A stretch of 64,000 bases of DNA from the NCBI RefSeq assembly GCF_003173595.1, contig NZ_QGNZ01000003.1, forward strand, positions 62,001 through 126,000, written 5' to 3'. Both the position numbers and the translations under genes were made by a program. This DNA is from Pedobacter yonginensis. GTDB lineage: Bacteria; Bacteroidota; Bacteroidia; Sphingobacteriales; Sphingobacteriaceae. The notes below the pieces were generated by a model. That model worked only from the letters and a program-made list of their open reading frames with translations. It searched no databases and was not told the DNA's origin. Shown here piece after piece: positions 1-9,417 of the stretch. Each line of letters starts with the position of its first letter. Positions within the stretch are counted from its first letter, which is position 1.

Positions 1-712
1 TTAGCATGTCGTTAATGTTTACATGTTTTGGTCTGCTTACCACGTACCAAATTGCATCAGCAATATCATCGGCGATTAGGGGCTCTAAATTTTCATAAAC
101 TTTTTTAGCTCTTTCTTCATCGCCTTTAAAACGAACCACCGAAAACTCAGTTTCAACCATACCTGGGTTAATCTCTGTAACTTTAATTCCGTACGGCAAA
201 AGATCAATTCTCATGGCTTTGCTCAAGGCATCAACCGCATGTTTACTTGCACAATATACGTTTCCGTTTGGATAAACTTCTTTACCCGCGATGGAACCGA
301 TATTGATGATGTGACCTGAAGCATTAGGAATCATCCAATTGGATACAATTTTGGTTACATAAAGCAAACCTTTTACATTGGTATCTATCATGGTGTCCCA
401 GTCGTTGGTGTTACCTTTATCAATTGGGTCTAATCCTTGACTTAAGCCTGCGTTGTTTATCAAGACATCAACTTTTTTCCATTCTTGAGGTAATGCTTCT
501 AATGCAGTTGATAAATTCTCTTTTTCTCTAACATCAGCCAGAACCTGCTTTATGGTGATGCCATATTTATCTTCAAGATGATGAGCGTTTTTAGCTAAGC
601 GATCTGCACGACGAGCCAGCAATATAAGATTGTAACCTTGCTGAGCGAATATGTGCGCACATGCTTCGCCAATACCAGAAGTTGCGCCTGTAATTAATGC
701 TATTTTAGACAT
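1..712 (-). CDS. SDR-family NAD(P)-dependent oxidoreductase (C-terminus beyond window)
   Basis: Classical short-chain dehydrogenase of the YdfG type, which reduces 3-hydroxy acids or related small carbonyls with NADP. From the ATG at 712 I read 237 residues that stay open to the window edge. The Rossmann glycine motif TGATSGIG is at residues 8-15, NNAG at 86-89, and the catalytic triad is Ser140, Tyr153 and Lys157 (YCASK). The last readable residues, HVNIND, are the usual YdfG-type tail, so only about 10-15 residues should be missing. A TAnnTTTG element lies 64 bases upstream. The substrate cannot be read from sequence; family assignment is firm. Confidence 0.93.
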   Translation of the reverse strand, partial: MSKIALITGATSGIGEACAHIFAQQGYNLILLARRADRLAKNAHHLEDKYGITIKQVLADVREKENLSTALEALPQEWKKVDVLINNAGLSQGLDPIDKGNTNDWDTMIDTNVKGLLYVTKIVSNWMIPNASGHIINIGSIAGKEVYPNGNVYCASKHAVDALSKAMRIDLLPYGIKVTEINPGMVETEFSVVRFKGDEERAKKVYENLEPLIADDIADAIWYVVSRPKHVNINDML

Positions 713-776
713 GTATATGAATTTTTAAGTCGGGGGCAAAATAAATTGAAAAAATGCCATTGATTTACCAACGAGG

Positions 777-784
777 CAAAGGTA
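777..784 (-). promoter_or_regulatory. -7 promoter element for the SDR gene
   Basis: On the minus strand this reads TACCTTTG, a perfect match to the Bacteroidota TAnnTTTG element, with about 64 bases to the SDR start codon. No clear -33 TTG was found. Confidence 0.5.
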
Positions 785-804
785 AGTTTTTTTGTTTTGT
801 ACGG

Positions 805-1572
805 CTACTGAAAAATCAAACTGAAGGTTAATTGACGCAGTTTTAACTTATCAATCGGATTGGCAAATGCGGTATCATCATGCAAAAGCAAATCGTTTGT
901 TGAGTAGGCAAGCTTAATTTCGGGCGACATTTTAAAATACTCGAAATACAAATCAAAGCCGATGCCCGTTTCGTAAGAAAGATAGCTTCGTTTGGTTTTA
1001 AGCAATTTATTAATTGCAGTTTCGTCATCATCAAAGGTTTTTCTTCTTGATGCGATATCCATAGAGTACTTTACTCCACCTAACCAATAGGCCCTAAAGT
1101 TGTTCATTCTATTCGATTTAACCTTTAAGCCCAAAGGAAATTCAAACATTGAAGCCTGTATTTTTTTATCGATAGATGTTGGGTAAGTTTTGGTTTCGCC
1201 GTTAGGCAAAACTTCAGGAGCTGTGGCTTCATATTCATAACGAACCACCCGATCGCTAAAAATTAGGGATGGTGTTGCACGTATATCGAAGTTATTATTG
1301 ATGTTTCGATTCATCACAAAACCCAAACCAAAACCTTGTGAGGGCGGACTAGAGATGGAGATTGGCGTCGAAGTCACCGGACGAGCATTCAATGGGTCAG
1401 GGTAAGGAGTTTGCCAATTTGCTTTTTTCAGAATTTTAAATTCGGCAGATATGTATTGGAAGTTAAACCCCCAACTCCAATCTTCATCATCTACACCTCC
1501 GCCCCAGTTTTGAGCAAAAGTAGTTGTAGAAATCGCAAAGAAGAGGATGATGAGGCTTAATTTTTTAATCAT
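805..1572 (-). CDS. porT: PorT-like outer-membrane beta-barrel protein
   Basis: 255 residues with a signal peptide cut after TTTFA-Q and alternating beta-barrel strands to a final aromatic residue (SLIFQ), as in outer-membrane barrels. Size, the barrel with FGLGF and MNRNI early strands, and position directly after ubiE fit the PorT family, a component needed for type IX secretion and gliding in Bacteroidota. The ATG at 1572 overlaps the ubiE stop (ATGA), so the two genes are translationally coupled. A type IX cargo occurs at 12.0 kb, in line with a working system. A generic PorT-fold porin is the alternative. Confidence 0.72.
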   Translation of the reverse strand: MIKKLSLIILFFAISTTTFAQNWGGGVDDEDWSWGFNFQYISAEFKILKKANWQTPYPDPLNARPVTSTPISISSPPSQGFGLGFVMNRNINNNFDIRATPSLIFSDRVVRYEYEATAPEVLPNGETKTYPTSIDKKIQASMFEFPLGLKVKSNRMNNFRAYWLGGVKYSMDIASRRKTFDDDETAINKLLKTKRSYLSYETGIGFDLYFEYFKMSPEIKLAYSTNDLLLHDDTAFANPIDKLKLRQLTFSLIFQ

Positions 1573-2300
1573 TTAGTACCGGTGTATATCGAACTTATTC
1601 CAAACGTTAGAATTTTCTGTTTGGTACTTTTAAACCCTACTTTTTCCATTAAGGTTGTAAAATCGCTTCCATCAGGAAAAGCAGCAACAGATTCTGGCAA
1701 ATACGTATAAGCCCGACTGTCTTTAGAAAACAGCTTTCCAAAAAATGGGGTTACCCTTTTAAAATAAAAACTATACAATTGTTTTATTGGAAAAGCTTTT
1801 GGCTTCGAAAATTCTAAAACCACAATTTTGCCATTTGGTTTCAGCACTCTAAACATATCGGCTAAACCTTTTTCAAGGTTTTCGAAATTGCGTACGCCAT
1901 AGGCAACTGTAATCGCATCGAAGGTGTCATTATCAAAATGTAATCCTTCAGAGTCGCCCAACTGAACAGAAAACACCTCGTGCAGACTGCGTTCATTGAT
2001 TTTCTTTTTGGCTACATCGAGCATCCCCTGCGAAATATCTACGCCAACAACCTTTTCAGGATGTAGCTTCTTGATTGCCTCGAATGCAAAATCGCCCGTT
2101 CCTGTAGCCACATCAAGCATAATTCTAGGCTGTGTAGAAACCAATTCCTTAATTGCCTTTTTACGCCACAAAACGTCTATTCCCAAAGAAAGGAAATGAT
2201 TTAAAAAATCGTAAGTGCCAGAGATGTTGTTGAACATGGTTGCAACCTGTTCTTTTTTGGTTGCATCGGCAATTTGATATGGAGTAATGTTCTGATTCAT
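1569..2300 (-). CDS. ubiE: Demethylmenaquinone methyltransferase UbiE/MenG
   Basis: SAM-dependent C-methyltransferase that makes menaquinone from demethylmenaquinone in the last step of quinone synthesis. 243 residues; motif I is LDVATGTGDF, followed by VVGVDIS and the family block GVRNFENLEKGL and LEFSKP. The chosen start is the ATG at 2300; a TTG four codons upstream also fits the frame but lies inside the promoter element at 2310-2317. The gene overlaps porT by four bases and diverges from engB. Menaquinone is the only respiratory quinone expected in this phylum, so MenG activity is more likely than ubiquinone methylation. Confidence 0.96.
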   Translation of the reverse strand: MNQNITPYQIADATKKEQVATMFNNISGTYDFLNHFLSLGIDVLWRKKAIKELVSTQPRIMLDVATGTGDFAFEAIKKLHPEKVVGVDISQGMLDVAKKKINERSLHEVFSVQLGDSEGLHFDNDTFDAITVAYGVRNFENLEKGLADMFRVLKPNGKIVVLEFSKPKAFPIKQLYSFYFKRVTPFFGKLFSKDSRAYTYLPESVAAFPDGSDFTTLMEKVGFKSTKQKILTFGISSIYTGTK

Positions 2301-2309
2301 GATGTGAGG

Positions 2310-2317
2310 CAAAGATA
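2310..2317 (-). promoter_or_regulatory. -7 promoter element of ubiE-porT
   Basis: Minus strand reads TATCTTTG, nine bases before the ubiE ATG at 2300. The 5' leader would be only a few bases long. Confidence 0.55.
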
Positions 2318-2424
2318 AGTTTATTGTTTAATTGTTTAAATTGTTTTAATCCGTTAATTGTCAACTTACAAAAACCTGCAAAGAGTTACACAGCTGTTAG
2401 GCTTAACCATCATCACAAAATTAC

Positions 2425-2432
2425 TACCTTTG
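2425..2432 (+). promoter_or_regulatory. -7 promoter element of engB, probable leaderless start
   Basis: TACCTTTG followed by four bases and then the engB ATG at 2437. With the usual distance from this element to the +1, transcription would begin at or beside the start codon. Confidence 0.6.
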
Positions 2433-2436
2433 CCAA

Positions 2437-3060
2437 ATGGTTATCAAAACGGCAACATTTGTTTGCAGCAACACCCAAATTTCGGCGCTTCCACCACCGG
2501 TTATGCCCGAATATGCTTTTATCGGTCGCTCAAACGTGGGCAAATCTTCTTTAATTAACATGCTGGTTAATCAGCACGGTTTAGCAAAAACCTCTCAAAG
2601 GCCAGGAAAAACTCAGTTAATTAATCATTTCTTAATTAATGACTCTTGGTATATTGTAGATTTACCAGGTTATGGTTATGCCAAGGTTTCTAAAACAAGC
2701 AGAGAAAAGTGGGAGAAATTTATTCGTGCGTATATTACCAAACGAGAAAGTTTACAATGTGTTTTCGTTTTAATCGATAGCCGTTTAGAACCCCAACAAA
2801 TTGATATTGAGTTCTGTTACTGGTTGGGCGAAAAGCAAATTCCTTTTTCTTTAATTTTTACAAAAGCAGATAAACAAGGAATGACAACTACCCAGAAAAA
2901 CGTAGCCGCCTTTAAGAAAAAGCTTGGTGATTTTTTTGAGGAGATTCCCGCAACTTTTGTGTCTTCGGCAGAAAAAGGAACTGGAAAGGATGAAATTTTA
3001 GGTTTCATTCACGAAGTAAATAAAGATTTTGTGATTCCACAAGAATATAAAAAGTTCTAA
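2437..3060 (+). CDS. engB: Ribosome biogenesis GTP-binding protein EngB (YihA/YsxC)
   Basis: Small essential GTPase that helps assemble the large ribosomal subunit. 207 residues, the family length. G1 is GRSNVGKSS, switch/G3 is DLPGYGYAKV, G4 is TKAD and G5 is SSAEKGTG, in the correct order. The track of the reading frame supports ATG 2437, which sits four bases after a perfect -7 element. It diverges from ubiE across a 136-base spacer. A weak GC-rich hairpin (GGCCTT/AAGGCC, 3094-3112) lies downstream. Confidence 0.97.
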   Translation: MVIKTATFVCSNTQISALPPPVMPEYAFIGRSNVGKSSLINMLVNQHGLAKTSQRPGKTQLINHFLINDSWYIVDLPGYGYAKVSKTSREKWEKFIRAYITKRESLQCVFVLIDSRLEPQQIDIEFCYWLGEKQIPFSLIFTKADKQGMTTTQKNVAAFKKKLGDFFEEIPATFVSSAEKGTGKDEILGFIHEVNKDFVIPQEYKKF

Positions 3061-3093
3061 GAGATGATTGTTATGACTAGATGATTCGGTATT

Positions 3094-3112
3094 GGCCTTC
3101 AAAACCAAGGCC
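3094..3112 (+). terminator. Weak hairpin after engB
   Basis: GGCCTT and AAGGCC form a 6-bp stem with a 7-base loop 34 bases after the engB stop. No U-run follows, so termination is uncertain. Confidence 0.3.
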
Positions 3113-3162
3113 GAAAGTATTTTAAAAATCAGCATTGTCCTTTTTATATTTACCTGTAATCC

Positions 3163-4026
3163 ATGAAAAAATATTTTTCGCTCGTACTATTCGCCCATTC
3201 TATCTTTGCCTTGCCTTTCGCAATGATTGGTTTCTTTTTGGGTGTAACCACAACTGAAAATCCGTTTCAATGGCAAAAGCTCATTTTGGTTTTGCTGTGT
3301 ATGGTTTTTGCCCGGAACGCTGCTATGGCTTTTAACCGTTATCTGGATCGAAATATCGATGCTAAAAACCCGCGAACCAAAATGCGTGACATTCCTGCCG
3401 GCAAGGTTTCGGCTAACGAAGCGCTGATTTTTGTAATTGCCAATTGTGTGTTTTTTTTAATCGCCACTTACTTCATCAATAGTCTTTGCTTCTACCTCTC
3501 GCCCATTGCGCTGTTCGTGGTTTTATTTTACAGTTACACAAAAAGATTCACGGCACTTTGTCACTTAGTTTTGGGCTTGGGTTTATCGCTTGCCCCTATC
3601 GGCGCGTACATTGCGGTTACCGGGCAGTTTGCTCTAGTACCTGTATTATATTCTTTCGCCGTATTATTTTGGGTGAGTGGCTTCGACATTATCTATGCCT
3701 TGCAGGATGAAGATTTTGATCGGGAAGAAAATTTACATTCCATTCCATCAGCGCTTGGCATTAAAAATGCTTTAAATGTTTCGGTTGTGCTGCACATTTT
3801 TTCGGCTGCATGCGTAATTGCACCTATTTTTTTAATGCCTCATATTTTTGGCTGGCCATATTACATAGGAGTAGCATTTTTCTGCTTTGCCCTCACCTAT
3901 CAGCATTTATTGGTAAAGCCGACCGACATCAGCAAGGTAAATAAAGCCTTTGCAACCACAAATGGAATGGCATCTGTAGTTTTTGCACTTTGCTTTCTAC
4001 TTGATGCGTATTTAAGAAATAAATAA
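3163..4026 (+). CDS. UbiA-family prenyltransferase, probably menaquinone pathway (MqnP-like)
   Basis: Polytopic membrane enzyme that joins a polyprenyl chain to an aromatic acid. 287 residues with about eight hydrophobic segments. The two Asp-rich Mg-diphosphate motifs are visible: NRYLDRNIDAKNPRT near residue 58 and YALQDEDFDREENLHSIP near 178. In organisms that use the futalosine route a UbiA homologue (MqnP) prenylates 1,4-dihydroxy-6-naphthoate; length and motifs fit that group, but MenA- or UbiA-type substrates cannot be excluded. The start ATG follows TACCTGTA by four bases, the same spacing as engB. Confidence 0.85.
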   Translation: MKKYFSLVLFAHSIFALPFAMIGFFLGVTTTENPFQWQKLILVLLCMVFARNAAMAFNRYLDRNIDAKNPRTKMRDIPAGKVSANEALIFVIANCVFFLIATYFINSLCFYLSPIALFVVLFYSYTKRFTALCHLVLGLGLSLAPIGAYIAVTGQFALVPVLYSFAVLFWVSGFDIIYALQDEDFDREENLHSIPSALGIKNALNVSVVLHIFSAACVIAPIFLMPHIFGWPYYIGVAFFCFALTYQHLLVKPTDISKVNKAFATTNGMASVVFALCFLLDAYLRNK

Positions 4027-4108
4027 TGGATAGATTTTCAATGAGTAAAATAACCTGAAAAGAGCCACTTAACTTATTTAAGAAGAACCCGATACAACAT
4101 ATACGACT

Positions 4109-5815
4109 ATGATGATCAATAAAAAAACCAGAACATATATCCCGCAAGATTTAACCATAACATGGGATAGTTTAGAACCACTTTTTGCTGAATTACAAAA
4201 CCGTGAGCTGAATAGCGTTGCTGAACTGGAGCAATGGCTTAAAGATCGTTCCGAATTAGAAGCAGCCTTGGAGGAGGATTTCGCTTGGCGCTACATTAAA
4301 ATGAGTTGCGACACCGCAAATGAGGAGTTGGTAAAAAACTTTCAATATTTTGCTACCGAAATTGAACCGAAAATTTCTCCACTGGGAAACGAATTGAATA
4401 AAAAATTTGTGGAAAGCCCTTATATGGACGAGTTGGATAAGCAAAAATTCTTTGTTTACAGCAGGGCAATTAAAAAAGCGCTTGAACTCTATCGTGAAGA
4501 AAACATTGAGCTCTTTACCGCGCTTCAAGTTAAACAACAAAAATACCAAGGGATAACCGGCGCTATGAGCGTCGAAATTAACGGACAAGAATATACACTA
4601 GAACAGGCTTCAATCTTCATTAAAGATTTAAACAGGGAAGTTCGTGAAAATGCATGGAAAACCATTCAGCAGCGGAGGTTAATTGACAAGGATGATTTAA
4701 ACATCTTGTATGATGAACTGATTCATCTACGCAATCAAGTTGCTTTAAATGCGGGTTTTGAAAATTACCGCGATTATATGTTTCAAGCCTTGGGCCGTTT
4801 TGATTATACTCCGCAAGATTGCTATGACTTTGCCAATGCAATTGAGCAGGAAATTGTTCCGATACTGAAAGAACAGGCAGAAAAGCGTCGCCAAGCATTG
4901 GGTTTGGAGGTTTTGAAACCATGGGATTTGGATGTAAGCATCAGCGGAAAACCGGCTTTAAAACCTTTTAACAATGGAGAAGAACTTATTGATAAAAGTA
5001 TTGCTTGTTTTAACGCCATTGATGAAAAGCTCGGATCGAAGTTGGCCACAATGAAAGCCAACAACTTGTTTGATGTAGAGAGTAGAAAAGGTAAGGCACC
5101 AGGGGGTTACAACTATCCTTTGGCAGAAACAGGCGCACCTTTTATTTTTATGAATTCGGCAAACTCACTTCGCGATTTAACCACAATGGTACACGAAGGC
5201 GGCCATGCCATACACACTTTCTTAACTGCAAATTTGGAGTTGAACGACTTCAAACATTGCCCTTCTGAAGTTGCCGAGCTCGCATCTATGAGCATGGAAT
5301 TGATTTCAATGGACAACTGGGATGTGTACTTTGATGATCCTGAGGAATTAAATCGGGCTAAGAAAGAACAACTGGCCGATGTATTAAAAACTTTGCCTTG
5401 GGTTGCAGTGATTGACCAATTTCAGCATTGGGTGTACACCAACCCGAATCATACCGCAGCCGATAGAGAAGAAACTTTTAAACAGATTTTCAGCCGCTTC
5501 GGGGCAAGCTTTGCCAATTGGGATGGATTGGAACAGGAATTCGGCAACGTTTGGCAGAAACAATTGCATTTATTTGAAGTGCCTTTCTATTACATTGAAT
5601 ACGCAATCGCGCAACTAGGTGCGATTGCCGTTTGGAAAAATTACAAAGAAAATCCAGCGAAAGCGTTAGAACAATATTTGTCTGCCTTATCTTTAGGCTA
5701 CACCAAACCCATGAACGAAATTTACGAAACCGCAGGAATCAAATTTGATTTTAGTGCGGAATATGTGAAAGAGTTGGCAAGTTTCGTGAAAGCAGAGCTA
5801 GAAAAATTAGGATAG
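4109..5815 (+). CDS. M3 family oligoendopeptidase (PepF-like)
   Basis: Zinc metallopeptidase that cuts short peptides in the cytoplasm. 568 residues with no signal peptide. The zinc signature HEGGH lies in MVHEGGHAIH near residue 362, followed by the third ligand region ELASMSMELIS near 390, and a helix-rich N-terminal half. The length matches bacterial oligoendopeptidase F of the 560-600-residue type. It has two possible starts (MM); the first is used here. A strong hairpin terminator follows within 40 bases, so it is probably monocistronic or ends the unit. Confidence 0.9.
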   Translation: MMINKKTRTYIPQDLTITWDSLEPLFAELQNRELNSVAELEQWLKDRSELEAALEEDFAWRYIKMSCDTANEELVKNFQYFATEIEPKISPLGNELNKKFVESPYMDELDKQKFFVYSRAIKKALELYREENIELFTALQVKQQKYQGITGAMSVEINGQEYTLEQASIFIKDLNREVRENAWKTIQQRRLIDKDDLNILYDELIHLRNQVALNAGFENYRDYMFQALGRFDYTPQDCYDFANAIEQEIVPILKEQAEKRRQALGLEVLKPWDLDVSISGKPALKPFNNGEELIDKSIACFNAIDEKLGSKLATMKANNLFDVESRKGKAPGGYNYPLAETGAPFIFMNSANSLRDLTTMVHEGGHAIHTFLTANLELNDFKHCPSEVAELASMSMELISMDNWDVYFDDPEELNRAKKEQLADVLKTLPWVAVIDQFQHWVYTNPNHTAADREETFKQIFSRFGASFANWDGLEQEFGNVWQKQLHLFEVPFYYIEYAIAQLGAIAVWKNYKENPAKALEQYLSALSLGYTKPMNEIYETAGIKFDFSAEYVKELASFVKAELEKLG

Positions 5816-5849
5816 AAATCCATTATTGTTTCTTCAGAAACACAAATTG

Positions 5850-5886
5850 AAAAGAGTCGTGGCCTGTGGTTACGACTTTTTTTTCC
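5850..5886 (+). terminator. Rho-independent terminator after the M3 peptidase
   Basis: AGTCGT (5855-5860) pairs with ACGACT (5872-5877), with flanking A and T runs extending the stem and eight T residues following. Confidence 0.8.
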
Positions 5887-5955
5887 TATTTTTTGAGAAA
5901 AATCGTTGAGCAGAACGATGAAGTGAAGTTGCAGAATCCTATTACCCCTTATCCA

Positions 5956-7179
5956 TTAGCTCAAAACTTCCTCCTTTTTTCGAAGCTTTAAAATGGCAAA
6001 CATCACCACTACTGAAAGGAGAATCATAATAAGATAGCTCAAGCTTAAGTTTCGTTCGTCTTTTGCGGGAAGAACATTTACAATGCCATAGCTTAAAAAG
6101 GAAACAATTACATAGGTGATTCCACCCGTTAAGCCCCCAGCTATGCCCGCATTTTTTGGAAACTTGCTCAAACAGAAGGTAAAGTAATTATTAAACGTGA
6201 AACCAGCACCTACATGTATGATGAAGGCAAAACCGATCAGCGAATAAAGGTTCGAAATAAAGTTTAAGCTAAAAATCATGGCCATTACAAAAACAACTTG
6301 CAATAACGAATTGATGGCCAAACGTTTAAAAAATGGCCTATTGATGGTTGCTTTACCAATAAAGCCACCTACCATCCAGGCAAAGCCCAAAACTAAGGAA
6401 CTGTAGCCTGCAACCACTGGTGAGAAATGCAATTGATGTTCGATAACAAATGGCCCCGTCATGTTATACACCATCACCATGCAATACGCCAAGCCAAGCA
6501 TCACAATACCTAAAGTGAAACTGGTGGTTTTAATCATGCTAAGGTAGATTTCAGCAATTTTCTTCATTTGGAAATCGGTGAAGAATTTTAACGTTTCGCC
6601 ACTAAACAAGAATTCTAAAAGCGCAAAGAGAAGGGCAAAGCCAGCAAGAAAATAAAAATTTGATTCCCAACCAAAAGCACTTTGTAAATATCCTCCAATA
6701 AAAGGAGCAACAATTGGCCCTGTTGACCAAATGATGGAGAATAAGCTGAGATAATGTTTAAGCGTATCGCCACTAAACAAATCGACAAAATAAGCTCTTT
6801 TCGCAACCACAATTGCCCCTACGGTTAAACCGTGCACAATTCTCATCAAATAAATTAGATAAATGTTATGCGTAGTTGCAATGATTAAACTCGCCGCGGC
6901 AAAAATTAAAAGCGCATATAGGCCAATTTTGTAACGGCCAAAGCTATCTAAAACACTGCCGATAAAAAGCTGCGAAACGCCATAACTGATTAAGAAAATA
7001 CTTAAGGTAAGCTGAACTTGAATACTACTTACGCCCATTTCTCCAGCCATTGTGGGTAAAGATGGAATATAAATATCCGTCGCAAAACCCGAAAGCGGAA
7101 TTAAGGCGAAGGCAAGCAGGGTGGCTAAACCCTGGTTCTTTTCTTTTATATACTTTGTATTCTGTATTGTCGATGCCAT
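5956..7179 (-). CDS. MFS multidrug efflux transporter, Bcr/CflA type
   Basis: Proton-driven inner-membrane drug exporter. 407 residues with about twelve membrane segments. The first segment carries the Bcr/CflA signature SGFATDIYIPSLPTMA, followed by the motif-A loop GSVLDSFGRYKIG and segment 4-5 residues RIVHGLTVGAIVVAKRA. Convergent with the M3 peptidase and preceded by a -7 element at 7253-7260. The drug cannot be predicted. Family assignment is secure. Confidence 0.92.
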   Translation of the reverse strand: MASTIQNTKYIKEKNQGLATLLAFALIPLSGFATDIYIPSLPTMAGEMGVSSIQVQLTLSIFLISYGVSQLFIGSVLDSFGRYKIGLYALLIFAAASLIIATTHNIYLIYLMRIVHGLTVGAIVVAKRAYFVDLFSGDTLKHYLSLFSIIWSTGPIVAPFIGGYLQSAFGWESNFYFLAGFALLFALLEFLFSGETLKFFTDFQMKKIAEIYLSMIKTTSFTLGIVMLGLAYCMVMVYNMTGPFVIEHQLHFSPVVAGYSSLVLGFAWMVGGFIGKATINRPFFKRLAINSLLQVVFVMAMIFSLNFISNLYSLIGFAFIIHVGAGFTFNNYFTFCLSKFPKNAGIAGGLTGGITYVIVSFLSYGIVNVLPAKDERNLSLSYLIMILLSVVVMFAILKLRKKEEVLS

Positions 7180-7252
7180 AAATTATAAACTCAAGGCGGT
7201 CTTAAATTAAAGCAATTCTCAACCTCAACCAACCACGCCACGATTTAGATGG

Positions 7253-7260
7253 CAAAAGTA
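7253..7260 (-). promoter_or_regulatory. -7 promoter element of the MFS gene
   Basis: Minus strand reads TACTTTTG, 73 bases before the ATG at 7179. The rest of the 285-base gap to the next gene shows only AT-rich sequence and the APC promoter. Confidence 0.5.
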
Positions 7261-7433
7261 GAATTTTAACGCCATGATAAACCAACAAATCCTATAGAAT
7301 ACACCTCGATTTCAAATTTTGACTTTGGTTCTATAAAGTTGTTCGTGAGTACTGGCTATCCAAATAATGCGCTGTAGATTGGGCTGTTATGAAATTTATA
7401 TACTCCTTTAGAGGTTTTTAAACGATATTTTTT

Positions 7434-7441
7434 TAAGTTTG
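7434..7441 (+). promoter_or_regulatory. -7 promoter element of the APC permease
   Basis: TAAGTTTG, a TAnnTTTG match, 23 bases before the ATG at 7465. Confidence 0.45.
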
Positions 7442-7464
7442 AAGAATACAACAAGCAAATCACG

Positions 7465-9417
7465 ATGTTCGAAAAGCTATTTAGAAAGAAGTCTATCTCC
7501 AAAATACTCCAAGATGCAGCAAATGGTTATGGCGACCATGAAAATACACTTCACAAAACTTTAGGCGTTCGAGATTTAACCGCTTTTGGTATTGCAGCAA
7601 TTATCGGTGCGGGGATTTTTAGTACCATTGGCAAGGCAAGCGCAGATGGAGGCCCAGCGGTAATCTTTCTATTTATTTTTACGGCTATTGCATGTAGCTT
7701 CGCTGCATTTGCTTATGCAGAATTTTCATCCATGGTTCCAGTTTCTGGAAGTGCCTACACCTATTCTTATGTAGCCTTTGGAGAACTTATTGCATGGATC
7801 ATCGGATGGTCGCTCATTATGGAATATTCCATTGGAAACATTACCGTAGCGATCTCTTGGTCAGATTATTTTACAGGACTCCTTTCCACCATCAAAATTC
7901 CCTTTCTCGGTATAAATGGTATTCATGTTCCAGATTGGATGACAATGGATTACCTTAGTGCTTACAATGGGCATAAGCATGCCGAAGCGCTGTTGGCCGC
8001 TGGAAAAAACATGGCTGATTTAGATGTAGCAACGGCTTTAGCCAACAATGCATGGTTAACTGCGCCATTAATTGGAAGTTTCCACGTTGTTGCCGATTTG
8101 CCAGCGCTAGGAATCATCATCCTCATTACCTGGTTAATTTACAGAGGAATGAAAGAAAGCCGCAATGCCAGCAACGCTATGGTCGTGGTTAAACTAGCTG
8201 TAATTCTTTTGGTTTTAGCCGTTGGAATATTTTATGTTGATACCAAAAATTGGGATCCATTTGCCCCGAACGGCGTTTCTGGAGTTTTAAAAGGTGTATC
8301 TGCTGTATTTTTCGCTTATATCGGTTTCGATGCCATTTCTACCACAGCAGAAGAATGCAAGAATCCACAAAGAGATTTACCACGTGGTATGATGTGGGCC
8401 ATTATCATTTGTACCATTTTGTACGTGGCTATCGCTTTAGTATTAACCGGAATCGTTAAATCGGATACCTTAGCTGTTGGCGATCCATTGGCATTTGTTT
8501 TCGATCAGATTGATTTAAAATTAATGAGTGGAATTATTGCCGTTAGTGCAGTGTTTGCTATGGCCAGTGTGCTTCTGGTATTTCAAATGGGGCAACCTAG
8601 AATATGGATGAGCATGAGCAGAGATGGCTTATTGCCTAAAGCTTTTTCAAGAATTCACCCAAAATATAAAACGCCGTCTTTCGCTACAGTAGTTGTGGGT
8701 TTTGTGGTTGCAGTTCCTTCTTTATTTATGAATTTAACCATCGTTACAGATCTTTGTTCCATCGGTACCTTGTTTGCATTTGTATTGGTTTGCGCCGGCG
8801 TACTGGTGCTTCAAAATAGACCAGATGTACAACGTGGCAAATTCAAAATTCCTTACGTAAATAGTAAATACATTATACCAGTTGTTTTTGTTGCCACAAT
8901 AGCCTTTGCGTTTACCAAATTCGGTAAAGAAACAAAAGCATTTCTGTTCAACTCTCCAAAAACCATCCAAACCGTAAGCTTTGTAACCTCTTTAAGTGGT
9001 GATGAATTAAGAATTGTGAAAGAAGAAATTATTAAAAATGCGGCACCTCAATTAATCTTAACGGATAAAGTTGATGCCGAATCTTACCTAAGTGCTTTGC
9101 CAGGCGACCGCTACGAGCAGTTTATCTCTGCATCAAAAGTTTCTGTAGATAAAAAATATGAAAGCGGCTGGGGCTTATTTAAACACAAAATACCAATGTG
9201 GATTTTCTTAATCATCTGCATCATAATCACTTACTATTGCATCACTAAAAATTTATCGTTAATTCCAGTTTTAGGCTTGATAAGTTGTTTGTATATGATG
9301 TGCGAACTTGGTATCTCGAATTGGATTGGTTTTGGAATTTGGCTGATAATCGGTTTGGTAGTTTATTTCGCTTATGGCTACAAACATAGCAAACTGGCTC
9401 AAGTACAGGCCGATTAA
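7465..9417 (+). CDS. APC-superfamily amino acid permease with an inserted soluble segment
   Basis: Inner-membrane amino acid importer of the cationic/YfnA-like branch. 650 residues against about 460-500 usual. The N-terminal substrate helix reads GIAAIIGAGIFSTIGKA near residue 41-57; the helix-6 region reads FFAYIGFDAISTTAEE and the cytoplasmic helix reads MARD-like WMSMSRDGLLP. Two insertions explain the extra length: an outer loop near residues 150-205 and a soluble stretch near 487-575 between the eleventh membrane segment and the last three. The substrate is not readable. It is convergent with the kup operon. Confidence 0.88.
   Translation: MFEKLFRKKSISKILQDAANGYGDHENTLHKTLGVRDLTAFGIAAIIGAGIFSTIGKASADGGPAVIFLFIFTAIACSFAAFAYAEFSSMVPVSGSAYTYSYVAFGELIAWIIGWSLIMEYSIGNITVAISWSDYFTGLLSTIKIPFLGINGIHVPDWMTMDYLSAYNGHKHAEALLAAGKNMADLDVATALANNAWLTAPLIGSFHVVADLPALGIIILITWLIYRGMKESRNASNAMVVVKLAVILLVLAVGIFYVDTKNWDPFAPNGVSGVLKGVSAVFFAYIGFDAISTTAEECKNPQRDLPRGMMWAIIICTILYVAIALVLTGIVKSDTLAVGDPLAFVFDQIDLKLMSGIIAVSAVFAMASVLLVFQMGQPRIWMSMSRDGLLPKAFSRIHPKYKTPSFATVVVGFVVAVPSLFMNLTIVTDLCSIGTLFAFVLVCAGVLVLQNRPDVQRGKFKIPYVNSKYIIPVVFVATIAFAFTKFGKETKAFLFNSPKTIQTVSFVTSLSGDELRIVKEEIIKNAAPQLILTDKVDAESYLSALPGDRYEQFISASKVSVDKKYESGWGLFKHKIPMWIFLIICIIITYYCITKNLSLIPVLGLISCLYMMCELGISNWIGFGIWLIIGLVVYFAYGYKHSKLAQVQAD

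Noticed and set aside
2301..2312. Upstream TTG start for ubiE
   Set aside because: It lies within the -7 promoter element, and the ATG at 2300 gives the family N-terminus.
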